A DNA stretch of 64,000 nt from JACCYU01 sp050740315 (lineage in GTDB: Bacteria; Pseudomonadota; Gammaproteobacteria; JACCYU01). The notes under the pieces were generated by a model. The model was not told the DNA's origin. It ran no database searches and worked only from the letters and a program-made list of their open reading frames with translations. A program made the position numbers and the translations under genes. Of the stretch, positions 15,886 through 25,444 are shown in pieces (the stretch's first letter is position 1; each line of letters begins with the position of its first letter). Location of the stretch: contig JBOIDC010000006.1 in NCBI GenBank assembly GCA_050740315.1, positions 1 through 64,000 on the forward strand, read 5' to 3'.

Positions 15886-18117
15886 ATGGCACCACGAAAC
15901 CAACTATATGGTAACGGGAGCAATACTGAAGCGCATTTCGAGCGCTCATCCCCAACCATCCCTAAGAGGGGTTCTTCAGTGACAGCCGGCACGGCACGGC
16001 CGGCACTGGCAATTGCATGCGCACTGGCGCTCGGCATCGGAACGTTGTCGAGCAGTAAGGCCGATGCCGTAAGCTACGACGATCTGCTCAACGCCGAAGG
16101 CAACACCTCCGAGTGGCTGCAGTACAGCCGCACCTATCACGGTCATCGCTACGTCCGATTGAATCAGATCACGCCAGAGAACGTGCACGAGCTGCGTCCG
16201 GTGTGGATCTTTCCGACCGGCGGGGAGAACCGCGGTCTGGAAGCCACGCCCCTGGTCCACGATGGCGTGATCTACATGTCGGCCGACGAGTCGCGCGTAT
16301 TCGCCATCGACGCGCGCACCGGCATGATGAAGTGGCGGTACGATCCGAAGGTTGCCAGGGGGGCCGAGCGGGTCTATTGCTGCGGATCCCAAAACCGGGG
16401 TGTGGCACTGCTCGGTGACCTGGTCTATGTCGGCACCATGGACGCACGTCTCATCGCTCTCAACAAGGACTCCGGCGAGCCCGTCTGGGATTCCACCGTC
16501 ATCGACTGGCAGCAAGGCTACAGCATCACGGGCGCTCCCTTGGTGGTGAAGGACATGGTGCTCATCGGCGTTGCCGGCGGCGAGTTCGGCATCCGGGGCT
16601 TTGTGAAGGCCTTCGATGCCAGGACCGGCAAAGCGCGCTGGACTGCCTACACCATACCGGGGCCAGGCGAACCGGGTAACGAGACATGGCCGGGCGATAC
16701 CTGGAAGCACGGCGGTGCACCCACGTGGACCACCGGGGCCTATGACCCGGCGCTGAACCTCGTGTACTGGAACACGGGCAACGCCGCCCCGTGGAACTGC
16801 CGGGTACGTAAGGGCGACAACAAATGGGCAGCCTCGACCATCGCCATCGGCGCCGGCAGCGGCAAGATCAAATGGGGCTTCCAGTACACGCCCTGGGACT
16901 GCTGGGACTACGACGCCGTCAGCACGCCGGTACTCGCCGACCTGAAGATCGACGGCAAGGCGCGCAAGGTGCTGCTGCACCACGACAAGAACGGCTTCTT
17001 CTATGTTATCGATCGCACCAACGGCCAGTTCATCTACGGCGAGCCCATAGTGCCGGGGATCAATTGGGCGAAGGGCCTGGATCCCAAGACCGGCCGGCCG
17101 ATCGTGAACGAGGAGTTCATCGCGCAGTCAGGCGGACGGGAGGTCGCACCTATCATCCCGAGCCTCGAGGGCGCCATCGACTGGCAGCCGCTGGCCTACA
17201 ACCCGGAGACCGGGGTTGTCTACTTCATGTCCAACACTTGGGCCATGGGCTACAAGTTCTGGGAGGAGGACACCTTCAAGCCACCCACCCAGGGTGAGTG
17301 GTATCTCGGTGCCGACTACCAGCAGTACATCCGACCCGATGTGCCGGTCGGTGCGTTCGTCGCCTTCGACGTCGCCAACCGCAAGGAACTGTGGCGTTTG
17401 ACGAACGAGCAGCCCTTCTGGGCCGGCACGCTGGCGACCTCGAGCGGGCTGATCTTTACCGGTGACAACCACGGCTACGCGCTGGCGCTGGATGCGAAGA
17501 GCGGCAAGGTGCTGTGGAAGTTCCCGACCGGGTCTCCCATCGCGGGCAGCCCGGTCACCTTCCAGCTGGACGGCACGCAATACGTCCTATTCCCGTCGGG
17601 AATGGCCGGTGACCTGACTTTCTATTACACCAACCCGAAGGTCGGCAATCTGATCGCGTTTGCCCTCGCTGGAGGGGCGCGCAAGCTGCCCGAAGGGCCC
17701 TCCAACCTGGAGGTGATTCCGGGTGCGCTGCCGAAGGTGGGCGAGCCGGGCGCTACCTTGGGCGGCCGGGTGATCGAAGGCTACGGTTACCCGCCGCAGC
17801 CTGAGCGCGAGCCTATAAAAGAGGATGAGGAGCAGGCGGGCGAGGAGGAGGAGGACCCGGAGAGCAAGCTCGAGAATTACTTCGGCGATGAGGAGGCCAT
17901 CAGGGCCGGCGAGAGCACCTATCGTCAGCGTTGCTTCGGCTGCCACTTCCGCGCCGGCGGACGGGGGCCCAACATCTTCGCGACCAGGCTGACCGCGGAG
18001 GAGTTCTTCAGTGTGGTCATGGAGGGAGGCGCCGGCATGCCGCCGTGGAAGGGGACGCTATCGGAGCACGAAGTCTGGGAGCTGTACGCCTTGGCGAAGT
18101 CTCGGGATCGGTTGTAG
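15886..18117 (+). CDS. PQQ-dependent quinohemoprotein alcohol dehydrogenase, lanthanide-type active site
   Basis: 743 residues, periplasmic. A hydrophobic stretch (RPALAIACALALGIGTL, about 40-57) serves as signal. Eight-bladed PQQ propeller follows: vicinal cysteines 165-166 (VYCCGSQNRG), metal-site Glu in GGEFGIRGF and Asn in NTGNAAPWN, GDNKW, and catalytic Asp341. Residue 343 is also Asp (WDYDAV), which in XoxF/PedH-like enzymes marks lanthanide instead of calcium dependence. An acidic linker leads to a C-terminal cytochrome c with CFGCH at 683-687 and the likely Met ligand in GAGMPPW. ATG at 15886 follows GGAGG by 5 bases. The alcohol substrate is not fixed by sequence; pqq biosynthesis genes are not in the window. 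Confidence 0.92.
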   Translation: MAPRNQLYGNGSNTEAHFERSSPTIPKRGSSVTAGTARPALAIACALALGIGTLSSSKADAVSYDDLLNAEGNTSEWLQYSRTYHGHRYVRLNQITPENVHELRPVWIFPTGGENRGLEATPLVHDGVIYMSADESRVFAIDARTGMMKWRYDPKVARGAERVYCCGSQNRGVALLGDLVYVGTMDARLIALNKDSGEPVWDSTVIDWQQGYSITGAPLVVKDMVLIGVAGGEFGIRGFVKAFDARTGKARWTAYTIPGPGEPGNETWPGDTWKHGGAPTWTTGAYDPALNLVYWNTGNAAPWNCRVRKGDNKWAASTIAIGAGSGKIKWGFQYTPWDCWDYDAVSTPVLADLKIDGKARKVLLHHDKNGFFYVIDRTNGQFIYGEPIVPGINWAKGLDPKTGRPIVNEEFIAQSGGREVAPIIPSLEGAIDWQPLAYNPETGVVYFMSNTWAMGYKFWEEDTFKPPTQGEWYLGADYQQYIRPDVPVGAFVAFDVANRKELWRLTNEQPFWAGTLATSSGLIFTGDNHGYALALDAKSGKVLWKFPTGSPIAGSPVTFQLDGTQYVLFPSGMAGDLTFYYTNPKVGNLIAFALAGGARKLPEGPSNLEVIPGALPKVGEPGATLGGRVIEGYGYPPQPEREPIKEDEEQAGEEEEDPESKLENYFGDEEAIRAGESTYRQRCFGCHFRAGGRGPNIFATRLTAEEFFSVVMEGGAGMPPWKGTLSEHEVWELYALAKSRDRL

Positions 18118-18289
18118 GTAGTACCTGAGGCCGGCATCGGCCAAACGCCGCAGACCGTCGAGATACTCTGGGCCGCGGTATGCAGAGTATTCAGCGACCC
18201 GGCGGTAGAGCGGCGACCCTTGGGATCCGACCTCCCCGGAGTATGTACGGCTCATGAAACGTATCAGTCCGCTTGTCCAGGAGACGCCT

Positions 18290-19186
18290 ATGTCTACGAA
18301 AGCCCGGTTACTGTCGGTGTCGGCTGTGTTGTTTGCCAGTCTTGCCCTCGCCGGCATCTCGGCGGTGGCGACCGCCGCTGATATCAGAATCGTCTCCGAT
18401 TTTGGGACCGTCCCGGAGTCATGCGTGATCGCCCCGGATGGAAAGGTGTATGTGTCCGTGACCAACGAGTACGACAAGTACGGCGACGGGTACGTGGGCG
18501 TGGTTGAAGGGAACACGCTCAAGCCGGTCGCCAAGGGACTGAACGATCCGCACGGGCTCGACCTCTGGAAGGGCGCACTCTACAGCGCGGACAATCGTGG
18601 TCAGGTCTGGAAGGTCGATCTGAACGGTACCGTCACCAAGGTCGCCGACTCCGGAATGTTCCCGCGAAAGGTCACGAACTTCAACGACATCGAGATCGAC
18701 GAGCGCAACGGCGACATTTACGTCTCTGACAGCGGCGACTGGGAGGGTCGCGGAGGCGTGATCTTCAAGATTACGCAGGATGGCGACGTGAGCGTGGTGT
18801 TCAGCGACGAGAAGGTCGGCGGTTGGCAGCTCATCAGCCCGAACGGCCTGCTCTTCGAGGACCGCGACAACCTGCTGGTCCTCGACTGGACCACCGGCAA
18901 CTTGCACCGCCTCAATTTGAAGACCAAGTCCTTCGTCAAGCTCAACGGCGGTTGGGGGCCGGGCGACGGCCTGGCAAGGGGCCCTGATGGCGAGCTCTAT
19001 GTGTCGGCCTACTACGAGGGCGTGTATGTGCTCGACAAGCCGGACAGCGAGGATCGAAGCAAGGTCTACACCCTCAAGGCTCTGGGTGTCGCCTCGACAG
19101 CCGACATCAATGTGAGCACGGATGGCAAGCTGCTCTGCGTTCCGGACTTCGACGGCCATAAAGTCGCGCTGGTGCCGCTGAAGTAG
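18290..19186 (+). CDS. Exported SMP-30/NHL-like beta-propeller protein
   Basis: 298 residues with a signal peptide (SVSAVLFASLALAGISAVATA, cleaved near residue 26). The rest is a repeating propeller: APDGKVYVSV, NDPHGLDLWKGALY, NFNDIEIDERNGDIYVSDSG, SPNGLLFEDRDNLLVLDW. It resembles SMP-30/gluconolactonase-like proteins. It follows the alcohol dehydrogenase on the same strand. It might handle a lactone or aldehyde product, but that is only an inference. ATG at 18290 has GGAG 7 bases upstream. Confidence 0.78.
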   Translation: MSTKARLLSVSAVLFASLALAGISAVATAADIRIVSDFGTVPESCVIAPDGKVYVSVTNEYDKYGDGYVGVVEGNTLKPVAKGLNDPHGLDLWKGALYSADNRGQVWKVDLNGTVTKVADSGMFPRKVTNFNDIEIDERNGDIYVSDSGDWEGRGGVIFKITQDGDVSVVFSDEKVGGWQLISPNGLLFEDRDNLLVLDWTTGNLHRLNLKTKSFVKLNGGWGPGDGLARGPDGELYVSAYYEGVYVLDKPDSEDRSKVYTLKALGVASTADINVSTDGKLLCVPDFDGHKVALVPLK

Positions 19187-19286
19187 AGGCGAGGGACGGC
19201 TCTCCGACGGTCGTCGGACCCGGTCCGCTTGCTGGCGCAGTCGCGGCGCGCGGATGCAGGAGGTGCCCAGTCGCACGGAGCGAAGC

Positions 19287-20537
19287 ATGCAGTCCTATTC
19301 GATCTGGAGCCTGCTGCGTAACGCCCTGCGTCACCATGAGCATTGGCCGCGCGCCTGGCGCAGCCCCGATCCCCGGCGCGCCTATGATGTCGTGATTGTG
19401 GGCGGCGGCGGCCATGGACTGGCGACGGCCTTCTATCTCGCCACGGAGCACGGCATCCGCAACGTCGCCGTGCTAGAGAAGGGTTGGATCGGGCTGGGGA
19501 ATACCGGCCGCAACACCACCATCGTCCGCTCCAACTATTTGAGCGATGAAGCGGCCCACCTTTATGAACATAGCTTGAAGCTGTGGGAGGATTTGAGCCG
19601 GGCGCTCAATTTCAACGTCATGTTCAGCCAGCGGGGCGTTTACAACCTGGCGCACACGCTGCAGGAGCTGCGGGACATCAACCGACGGGTAAACGCCAAC
19701 CGCCTGAACGGCATCGACGGCGAGGTCGTGGACGCCGTCGAGCTAAAGCGCCGCATCCCCATCCTCGACACTTCGCCCCACGTGCGCTATCCGGTGCTCG
19801 GCGCCTCCTTCCAGCCGCGTGGCGGGGTGGCCCGCCACGACGCCGTGGCGTGGGGCTTCGCTCGCGCCGCCGACGCCCGGGGCGTGGACATTATTCAGAA
19901 CTGCGAGGTTACCGCCATCCGGCGTGACGGTGACCGGGTCATGGGTGTGGATACGACGCGGGGCCATATTCGGGCGGCCAAGGTGGCAGTCGTCGTCGCC
20001 GGGCATGCCAGCGTCCTAGCCTCGATGGTGGGGCTGCGTCTGCCCATCGAGAGTCGCCCGCTCCAGGCCCTGGTGTCCGAGCCCCTGAAACCGGTGCTGC
20101 ACAGCGTGGTGATGTCTAACGCGGTCCATGGCTACCTCAGCCAGTCCGATAAGGGCGAGCTGGTCATCGGCGGGGGCACCGACGCCTATACCGGCTACGG
20201 GCAGCGCGGCAGCTTCGACACCATCGAATCCACGATAGCGGCCATCAAGGCGCTGTTCCCCTGCTTCAGCCGCGTGCGCATGCTGCGTCACTGGGGCGGC
20301 ATCGTGGATGTGTGCCCGGACGCGTGCCCCATCATTGGCAAGACGCAGGTCAAGGGACTGTACTTCAACTGCGGCTGGGGCACGGGCGGATTCAAGGCCA
20401 CCCCGGGCTCCGGCTGGGTCTTCGCACACACCATTGCCCGCGACGAGCCCCATCCGCTGAATGCCGCGTTCTCCCTGGAGCGCTTCACCAGCGGACGCTT
20501 GATCGACGAGCACGGGGCCGCCGGCGTGGCGCATTGA
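19287..20537 (+). CDS. soxB: Sarcosine oxidase beta subunit
   Basis: 416 residues. First gene of soxBDAG, which makes the heterotetrameric sarcosine oxidase: sarcosine + O2 + THF to glycine + 5,10-methylene-THF + H2O2. The N-terminus has the conserved YSIWSLLRNALRHHEHWPRA followed by the FAD site VVIVGGGGHGLATAFYLA. His184 in ARHDAVAWG matches the covalent FMN histidine of the family. C-terminal GWGTGGFKATPGSG is typical. ATG at 19287 follows GGAG. Confidence 0.95.
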   Translation: MQSYSIWSLLRNALRHHEHWPRAWRSPDPRRAYDVVIVGGGGHGLATAFYLATEHGIRNVAVLEKGWIGLGNTGRNTTIVRSNYLSDEAAHLYEHSLKLWEDLSRALNFNVMFSQRGVYNLAHTLQELRDINRRVNANRLNGIDGEVVDAVELKRRIPILDTSPHVRYPVLGASFQPRGGVARHDAVAWGFARAADARGVDIIQNCEVTAIRRDGDRVMGVDTTRGHIRAAKVAVVVAGHASVLASMVGLRLPIESRPLQALVSEPLKPVLHSVVMSNAVHGYLSQSDKGELVIGGGTDAYTGYGQRGSFDTIESTIAAIKALFPCFSRVRMLRHWGGIVDVCPDACPIIGKTQVKGLYFNCGWGTGGFKATPGSGWVFAHTIARDEPHPLNAAFSLERFTSGRLIDEHGAAGVAH

Positions 20538-20647
20538 ATGGGAAGCGAATCGACCAACCGGGCAGCCACATCCGCCACCAGATACCGCGGCCGCAGCGCG
20601 CCTTGTGGCGATGGCCGGCTGGCGCAGCCTGGCGCGAAGGATCGGCG

Positions 20648-20929
20648 GTGCTGCTGATCGAATGTCCGTGGTGCGGTCTTCGAGACCAGAGTGAATTCAG
20701 CTGGGGCGGTGAGGCCGGCAACTACTATCCCCGCGATCCGGAGGCACTGAGCGATTTGGAGTGGGCCGACTACCTCTTCATGCGGCGTAACATAAAGGGA
20801 ATCCAACGGGAGCAGTGGGTCCACATTCACGGCTGCCGGCGCTGGTTCATCGTCGAGCGTGACACCGTGAGTTACCGGATCACGGGTTCCTTCGCCCCCG
20901 CCGCGGCGCCACGGGAGGAGGAGTTGTGA
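20648..20929 (+). CDS. soxD: Sarcosine oxidase delta subunit
   Basis: 93 residues starting at GTG. Zinc ligands are visible as CPWCGLRD and HIHGCRRWF. The remainder follows the family: EFSWGGEAG, ALSDLEWADYLFMRRNIKG, ERDTVSYRITGSF. The delta subunit is a structural, zinc-binding part of the heterotetramer. The GTG follows an AAGGA. Its stop overlaps the soxA GTG start, and GGAGGAG just before serves soxA. Confidence 0.93.
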   Translation: MLLIECPWCGLRDQSEFSWGGEAGNYYPRDPEALSDLEWADYLFMRRNIKGIQREQWVHIHGCRRWFIVERDTVSYRITGSFAPAAAPREEEL

Positions 20930-23900
20930 CCCAGTGCCGGCGGCTGGCGCGCGGCGGCCGTATCGACCGCGGCCGACCCGTGACGTTCGCCGTCAATGGC
21001 AGGCGCTACGAGGGCTATGCCGGGGACACGCTGGCCTCAGCGCTGCTGGCCAACGGCCAGATGCTGGTCGCTCGCAGCATCAAGTACCACCGTCCGCGCG
21101 GCATCGTCGCCGCGGGCGCCGAAGAGCCCAATGCCGTCCTGCAGGTGGACCAGGGGCCCGACACCCTGCCGGATCAGAAGGCCACTCAGGTCGAGCTCTA
21201 CCAGGGGCTCACGGCGCGCAGCGTGAACGGCTGGCCGAGCGTCCGGTTCGATCTGCTCGCGCTCAATGACCGCGTCATTGGGGGCCTGCTGCCCGCCGGG
21301 TTCTACTACAAGACGTTTATGCAACCCGCCCGGCTGTGGCGGTTTTACGAACGCTTCATCCGCCGGGCGGCAGGGCTGGGCTACGCCCCCGAGGCACCGG
21401 ATCCGGACCGCTATGATCACATGAACGCTCACTGTGACGTGCTGGTGGTCGGCGGTGGGCCGGCCGGTTTGGCAGCAGCGCTGGCCGCTGGCCGCACCGG
21501 CGCCCGCGTCCTATTGGCGGACGAGCAGAGCGAACCGGGCGGCGGCCTGCTTGCCAGCCGCGCGGCGATCGACGGCCGCCCGGCCATGGAGTGGGTGGCG
21601 GCCACCGTGGCCGAGCTGCGGTCGATGGCGGAGATGAGGCTTCTGACGCGGGCAACCGTGTGCGGCTACTACGACCACAACTTCCTCACGATACTGGAGC
21701 GCCGCACGGATCATCTTCCACCCGCCGAGCGGCGGCAGCGGGGCGCGCGGCAGCGCCTGTGGCGGGTGCGCGCCCGACAGGTCGTGCTCGCGTCGGGTGC
21801 CATCGAGCAGCCCCTGGTGTTCGGCAACAACGACCGCCCGGGGATCATGCTTGCTTCGGCCGTCTCCACCTACCTGATTCGCTACGCTGTGGCGCCTGGG
21901 GCGCGCGCCATGGTCTTCACCAACAACAACAGCGCCTATCGCACCGCTCTGGACCTGGTCGATGTCGGTGTGTCGGTGGCCGCGTTGGTGGATGCACGTG
22001 CCGGTTCTCAGGGAGCCCTGGCCGCTCAGGCGCGCCGGCACGGCATACGTATCCTGACCGGCGCGGTCGTCGTCGAGGCGCTGGGCGCCGGACGGTTGTC
22101 CGGCGTCCGGGTCCGGGCGCTCGAGGACGGCACGCCTTCGGGCCGTGCCGAGCGTATCGATGCCGACCTGCTCGCAGTCTCCGGCGGCTGGGCACCAGCC
22201 ATCCACCTCCTCGCGCAGTCCGGCGGCGGCCTGCAATGGGATCCGGAGCGCGCGTGCTTCGTGCCGCGCACCGCGGCCCAGCCCTGCCGCTGGGCCGGCG
22301 CCGCGGGCGGGAGCTTCCAGCTGGGTGCCGCACTGGCCGAGGGACTGGCAGCCGGGGCGGCAGCGGCCCGCGACGCCGGCTTCGGCGACGGCCGAATGTC
22401 CGCGACACCGCATGCCGAAGACGCCGGTAGCGGGGCTCTGCAACCCCTGTGGCCCGTCCCGATGTCCGGACCACCGGAGCGCGGGCCCAGGCAGTTCGTG
22501 GATCTGCAGAACGACACCACCGCAGCCGACATCCTGCTCGCCGCCCGAGAAGGCTACACGGGCATCGAGCACACCAAGCGCTATACCCTCCTCGGCTACG
22601 GGACCGACCAAGGTAAGCTCGGCAACATCGGCGGCATGGCCATCCTGGCGAACACGTTGCGCCAGGACATGTCGACCACTGGGACCACCACTTTCCGCCC
22701 GCCGTACACTCCCATGACCTTCGGTGCGGTCGCAGGCTCCAGGGCAGGGCCCTTCTTCGATCCCCTGCGCAAGACCGCGCTGCACGGGTGGCACCAGGCC
22801 CGGGGCGCGCGCTTCGAGGTCGTGGGCCAGTGGCACCGTCCCTGGTATTACCCGCAGCCGGGCGAGCCCATGGAACATGCGGTGCGGCGCGAGTGCCGGG
22901 CCGTGCGCGGCGGGGTCGGCATCCTGGATGCCTCGACCCTCGGCAAGATCGACCTTCAGGGCCGCGACACAGTGACGCTGCTGAACCGCGTCTACATCAA
23001 CGAATGGCGTAATCTCCAGGTCGGAGGCTGCCGCTACGGCGTGATGCTGAACGAGAACGGCATGGTCATGGACGACGGCGTGACAGCCCGCCTCGCCGAG
23101 CATCACTACCTGATGAGCACCACCAGCGCGGGCGCGGCGCGGGTGCTCGCCTGGCTGGAGTTCTGGCTGCAGCGCGAATGGTCGGACTTAGAAGTCTATC
23201 TCACCTCAGTCAGCGAGCACTGGGCGACCCTGTCGCTGGCCGGGCCGGAGAGCCGCCGCGTCCTGGCCGAGGTTTGCCGCGACTGCGACCTCTCGAGCGA
23301 GGCATTCCCCCACATGGCGTGGCGAGAGGGCATCGTGGCGGGTGTTACCGCACGCATCTTTCGCGTGAGCTTCAGTGGCGAGCTCAGCTTCGAGGTCAAT
23401 GTGCAGGCCAACGAGGCGCGCCACGTCTGGGACGCGCTGATCGCGGCCGGGGAGTCCCGCGCCATCACCGCATATGGGACCCAGGCAATGGAGATCCTGC
23501 GAACCGAGAAGGGCTACATCATCGTCGGCCAGGACACCGACGGCGCGGTCACACCCCTGGATCTCGGCATGGGGAGGCTGATCAAGCGCGACGGCGACTT
23601 CCTCGGACGCCGCTCCCTGGCACGACCCGAGTGTACCCGTGCCGACAGGCGCCAGCTCGTGGGGCTAGTGAGCCAGGGCCCGCGCACGGTGCTCCCCGAG
23701 GGCGCGCAGCTCGTGGAAAAGCCCTCGGTCCACACTCCCATACCCATGGTTGGGCATGTGACCTCGAGCTGTTTCAGCCCGGCCCTGGGGCGGGGTATAG
23801 CGCTGGCTCTGGTGAAGGGCGGGCGCCAGCGCAGCGGGCAGACCTTGCATGCCCCGCTGGCCGATGGTCGGGTGCTGGCCGCCACCGTCACGGACCCGGT

Positions 23901-23937
23901 GTTCTACGACCGGGAGGGGGCGCGCCAGCGTGGCTGA
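20926..23937 (+). CDS. soxA: Sarcosine oxidase alpha subunit
   Basis: 1003 residues. The N-terminal 2Fe-2S-like fold has no iron ligands, as usual (VTFAVNGRRYEGYAGDTLAS, SIKYHRPRGI). A dinucleotide-binding domain follows, with VLVVGGGPAGLAAALAAG near 166-183, then the C-terminal GcvT-like THF-binding domain (about 620-1003, for example DASTLGKIDLQG and RTEKGYIIVGQDTDG). It carries the NAD+ and THF sites of the tetramer. Starts at GTG overlapping soxD and ends overlapping soxG by 8 bases. Confidence 0.95.
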   Translation: MTQCRRLARGGRIDRGRPVTFAVNGRRYEGYAGDTLASALLANGQMLVARSIKYHRPRGIVAAGAEEPNAVLQVDQGPDTLPDQKATQVELYQGLTARSVNGWPSVRFDLLALNDRVIGGLLPAGFYYKTFMQPARLWRFYERFIRRAAGLGYAPEAPDPDRYDHMNAHCDVLVVGGGPAGLAAALAAGRTGARVLLADEQSEPGGGLLASRAAIDGRPAMEWVAATVAELRSMAEMRLLTRATVCGYYDHNFLTILERRTDHLPPAERRQRGARQRLWRVRARQVVLASGAIEQPLVFGNNDRPGIMLASAVSTYLIRYAVAPGARAMVFTNNNSAYRTALDLVDVGVSVAALVDARAGSQGALAAQARRHGIRILTGAVVVEALGAGRLSGVRVRALEDGTPSGRAERIDADLLAVSGGWAPAIHLLAQSGGGLQWDPERACFVPRTAAQPCRWAGAAGGSFQLGAALAEGLAAGAAAARDAGFGDGRMSATPHAEDAGSGALQPLWPVPMSGPPERGPRQFVDLQNDTTAADILLAAREGYTGIEHTKRYTLLGYGTDQGKLGNIGGMAILANTLRQDMSTTGTTTFRPPYTPMTFGAVAGSRAGPFFDPLRKTALHGWHQARGARFEVVGQWHRPWYYPQPGEPMEHAVRRECRAVRGGVGILDASTLGKIDLQGRDTVTLLNRVYINEWRNLQVGGCRYGVMLNENGMVMDDGVTARLAEHHYLMSTTSAGAARVLAWLEFWLQREWSDLEVYLTSVSEHWATLSLAGPESRRVLAEVCRDCDLSSEAFPHMAWREGIVAGVTARIFRVSFSGELSFEVNVQANEARHVWDALIAAGESRAITAYGTQAMEILRTEKGYIIVGQDTDGAVTPLDLGMGRLIKRDGDFLGRRSLARPECTRADRRQLVGLVSQGPRTVLPEGAQLVEKPSVHTPIPMVGHVTSSCFSPALGRGIALALVKGGRQRSGQTLHAPLADGRVLAATVTDPVFYDREGARQRG

Positions 23938-24562
23938 GGCCGTAGGTCTGGAGAGCCCGCTCGCGGAGCTGCCCGCCGCCCGCGAGGGCATGGGCACACC
24001 GGACCAGGCCGGGTTGCTGCTCATGGAGCGCCCATTCCTGGGCTACGTGAATCTGCGCGGCGCAATGCACTCTGCAGGCTTGCGCGACAAGGTCGAAAGT
24101 GTCCTGGCGCTGTCCCTGCCGCTCCGGCCGAACACCGTGACGCTGGAGAGTCAGCGGTTGGCTTGCTGGCTCGGTCCGGACGAATGGCTGGTGATCACCG
24201 CGCCCGGCGAGCAAGGTCGCGTGCTCGAAGCGCTCCGCGCCGCCCTCACCGGCCAGCATGCCGCGGTCAGCGATGTCAGCGGCGGTCAGACGCTGATCGA
24301 GAGCGCCGGCCGCCATGCGCGGGACGTGCTCGCCAAAGGCTGTACCCTCGACCTGCGCCCGCGGGCATTCCCGCCGGGCCGATGTGCGCAGACCCTGGTC
24401 GCTCAGTGCCCGGTGTTGATCCTGCGTGCCGGTAGCCGTGACGCCTTCGGTGTGGTGGTACGACGGAGCTTTGCGGACTACCTGTGGCGATGGCTCGTGG
24501 ACGCGGCGCAGGAGTACGGTCTGGCGGTGTTGCCACCGCAGAGCCAGCCCGGCTCGGACTAG
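23930..24562 (+). CDS. soxG: Sarcosine oxidase gamma subunit
   Basis: 210 residues. Family features: LLLMERPFLGYVNLRG, WLGPDEWLVITAPG, AVSDVSGGQTLIES and RSFADYLWRWLVDAAQEYGL near the C-terminus. Starts at GTG inside the end of soxA, with GGGAGGGGG upstream. Last gene of soxBDAG; no glyA or purU follows. Confidence 0.93.
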   Translation: MAEAVGLESPLAELPAAREGMGTPDQAGLLLMERPFLGYVNLRGAMHSAGLRDKVESVLALSLPLRPNTVTLESQRLACWLGPDEWLVITAPGEQGRVLEALRAALTGQHAAVSDVSGGQTLIESAGRHARDVLAKGCTLDLRPRAFPPGRCAQTLVAQCPVLILRAGSRDAFGVVVRRSFADYLWRWLVDAAQEYGLAVLPPQSQPGSD

Positions 24563-24830
24563 AACCGTTTCGAAATGCAGAGTCCCCTTTCCCAGAAGGG
24601 GATCTTTGCATAAATAGTTGCTTATGATTTGATTGGTTTGATACGAGTGGACAACAAACTGGATCAAACCCAATTCGGCGGCTTTGAGGCCGCAAGCGGC
24701 CGGGCAAGGCAACTGGCGTCAAGCCCACGGAGTAGTCTGGCGGATTTAATGGTAGCCTGACTATAAGTCGCCATCTTTCGTTCTGCGTGTCTCTGAAGCC
24801 GTTGCCTTATGCTAGCAAGCAGTCGATTTT
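24563..24830. other. Intergenic stretch after soxG
   Basis: No gene. CCCCTTTCCCAGAAGGGG near 24583-24600 could form a short hairpin and is a weak terminator candidate, without a clean T-run. Confidence 0.35.
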
Positions 24831-25165
24831 GAACGAGGGCTGCTGCACGTGAGCCGCCTCAAGAACGGCATGGCTTCTACGCGCGCCCGTTGAGGGATCC
24901 GGAGATGCGCGCCTTGCGCCGCAAGCGCGAGTACCCCGAGGAGGAACTATCTCTTCGTCACTGAGCGCAAGCGGCCGCTCACCCTTTCAACAGTCCGCAA
25001 ATTCATCGCCCGCTCTGGGAGAGCGGGCGGGCCTTGGTTTTCCCAGTGCATCCGCACGGGCTGCGACATAGCACGGGATACAAGCTCGCCAATGATCGCT
25101 AGGACACCTGGGCCATTCAGCACTACTTGGGACACAGAAACATCCGGCACACCACGCGCTAGACG
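24830..25165 (+). pseudogene. Degenerate tyrosine recombinase (FimB/XerD-like) remnant
   Basis: Joining frames on the + strand gives MRALRRKREYPEEE, then YLFVTERKRPLTLSTVRKFI, then HPHGLRHSTGYKLAND-stop-DTWAIQHYLGHRNIRHTTR. The HGLRH and LGHRNIRHTTRY blocks are catalytic-domain motifs of tyrosine recombinases. There are at least two frameshifts and an in-frame TAG near 25100, so it is dead. Confidence 0.82.
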
Positions 25166-25201
25166 AGTGCAAGACCGCTCAGGCCGGCACGCCTGCAGAA
25201 G

Positions 25202-25444
25202 TCACTGCGGGTGTTGCTCTAGCCTCTCGCGTGCGAGCGCGGCCTCTGGGTCGTGGGGGTGTCTAACGAGCCATTCCTCGAGGTCGCGCCGAGCGCGGGG
25301 CCCGTAGAGGTCAAAGCGCGCCGCCCCGCGCCTTAATGGCAGCTTGCGGCGCTGACGGGCGAGCGTCCTCACCAGACTCCAGATGGCTACACCCCAAAAA
25401 AGGATCAGCGTCGCGGCGAAGATCATCCACGATACGGTGGTCAT
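25202..25444 (-). CDS. Small membrane protein, NSS-transporter partner (MetS-like)
   Basis: 80 residues: one N-terminal membrane segment (SWMIFAATLILFWGVAIWSL), then a basic stretch RQRRKLPLRR and a charged tail EEWLVRHPHDPEAALARERL. Its ATG overlaps the stop of the NSS transporter gene (ATGA). Small single-span subunits such as MetS accompany some bacterial NSS transporters; this one has a longer cytoplasmic tail. Assigned mainly from position. Confidence 0.7.
   Translation of the reverse strand: MTTVSWMIFAATLILFWGVAIWSLVRTLARQRRKLPLRRGAARFDLYGPRARRDLEEWLVRHPHDPEAALARERLEQHPQ

Noticed and set aside
21511..23106. Minus strand open frame of 531 codons inside soxA
   Set aside because: Antisense of the conserved soxA gene, no support of its own.
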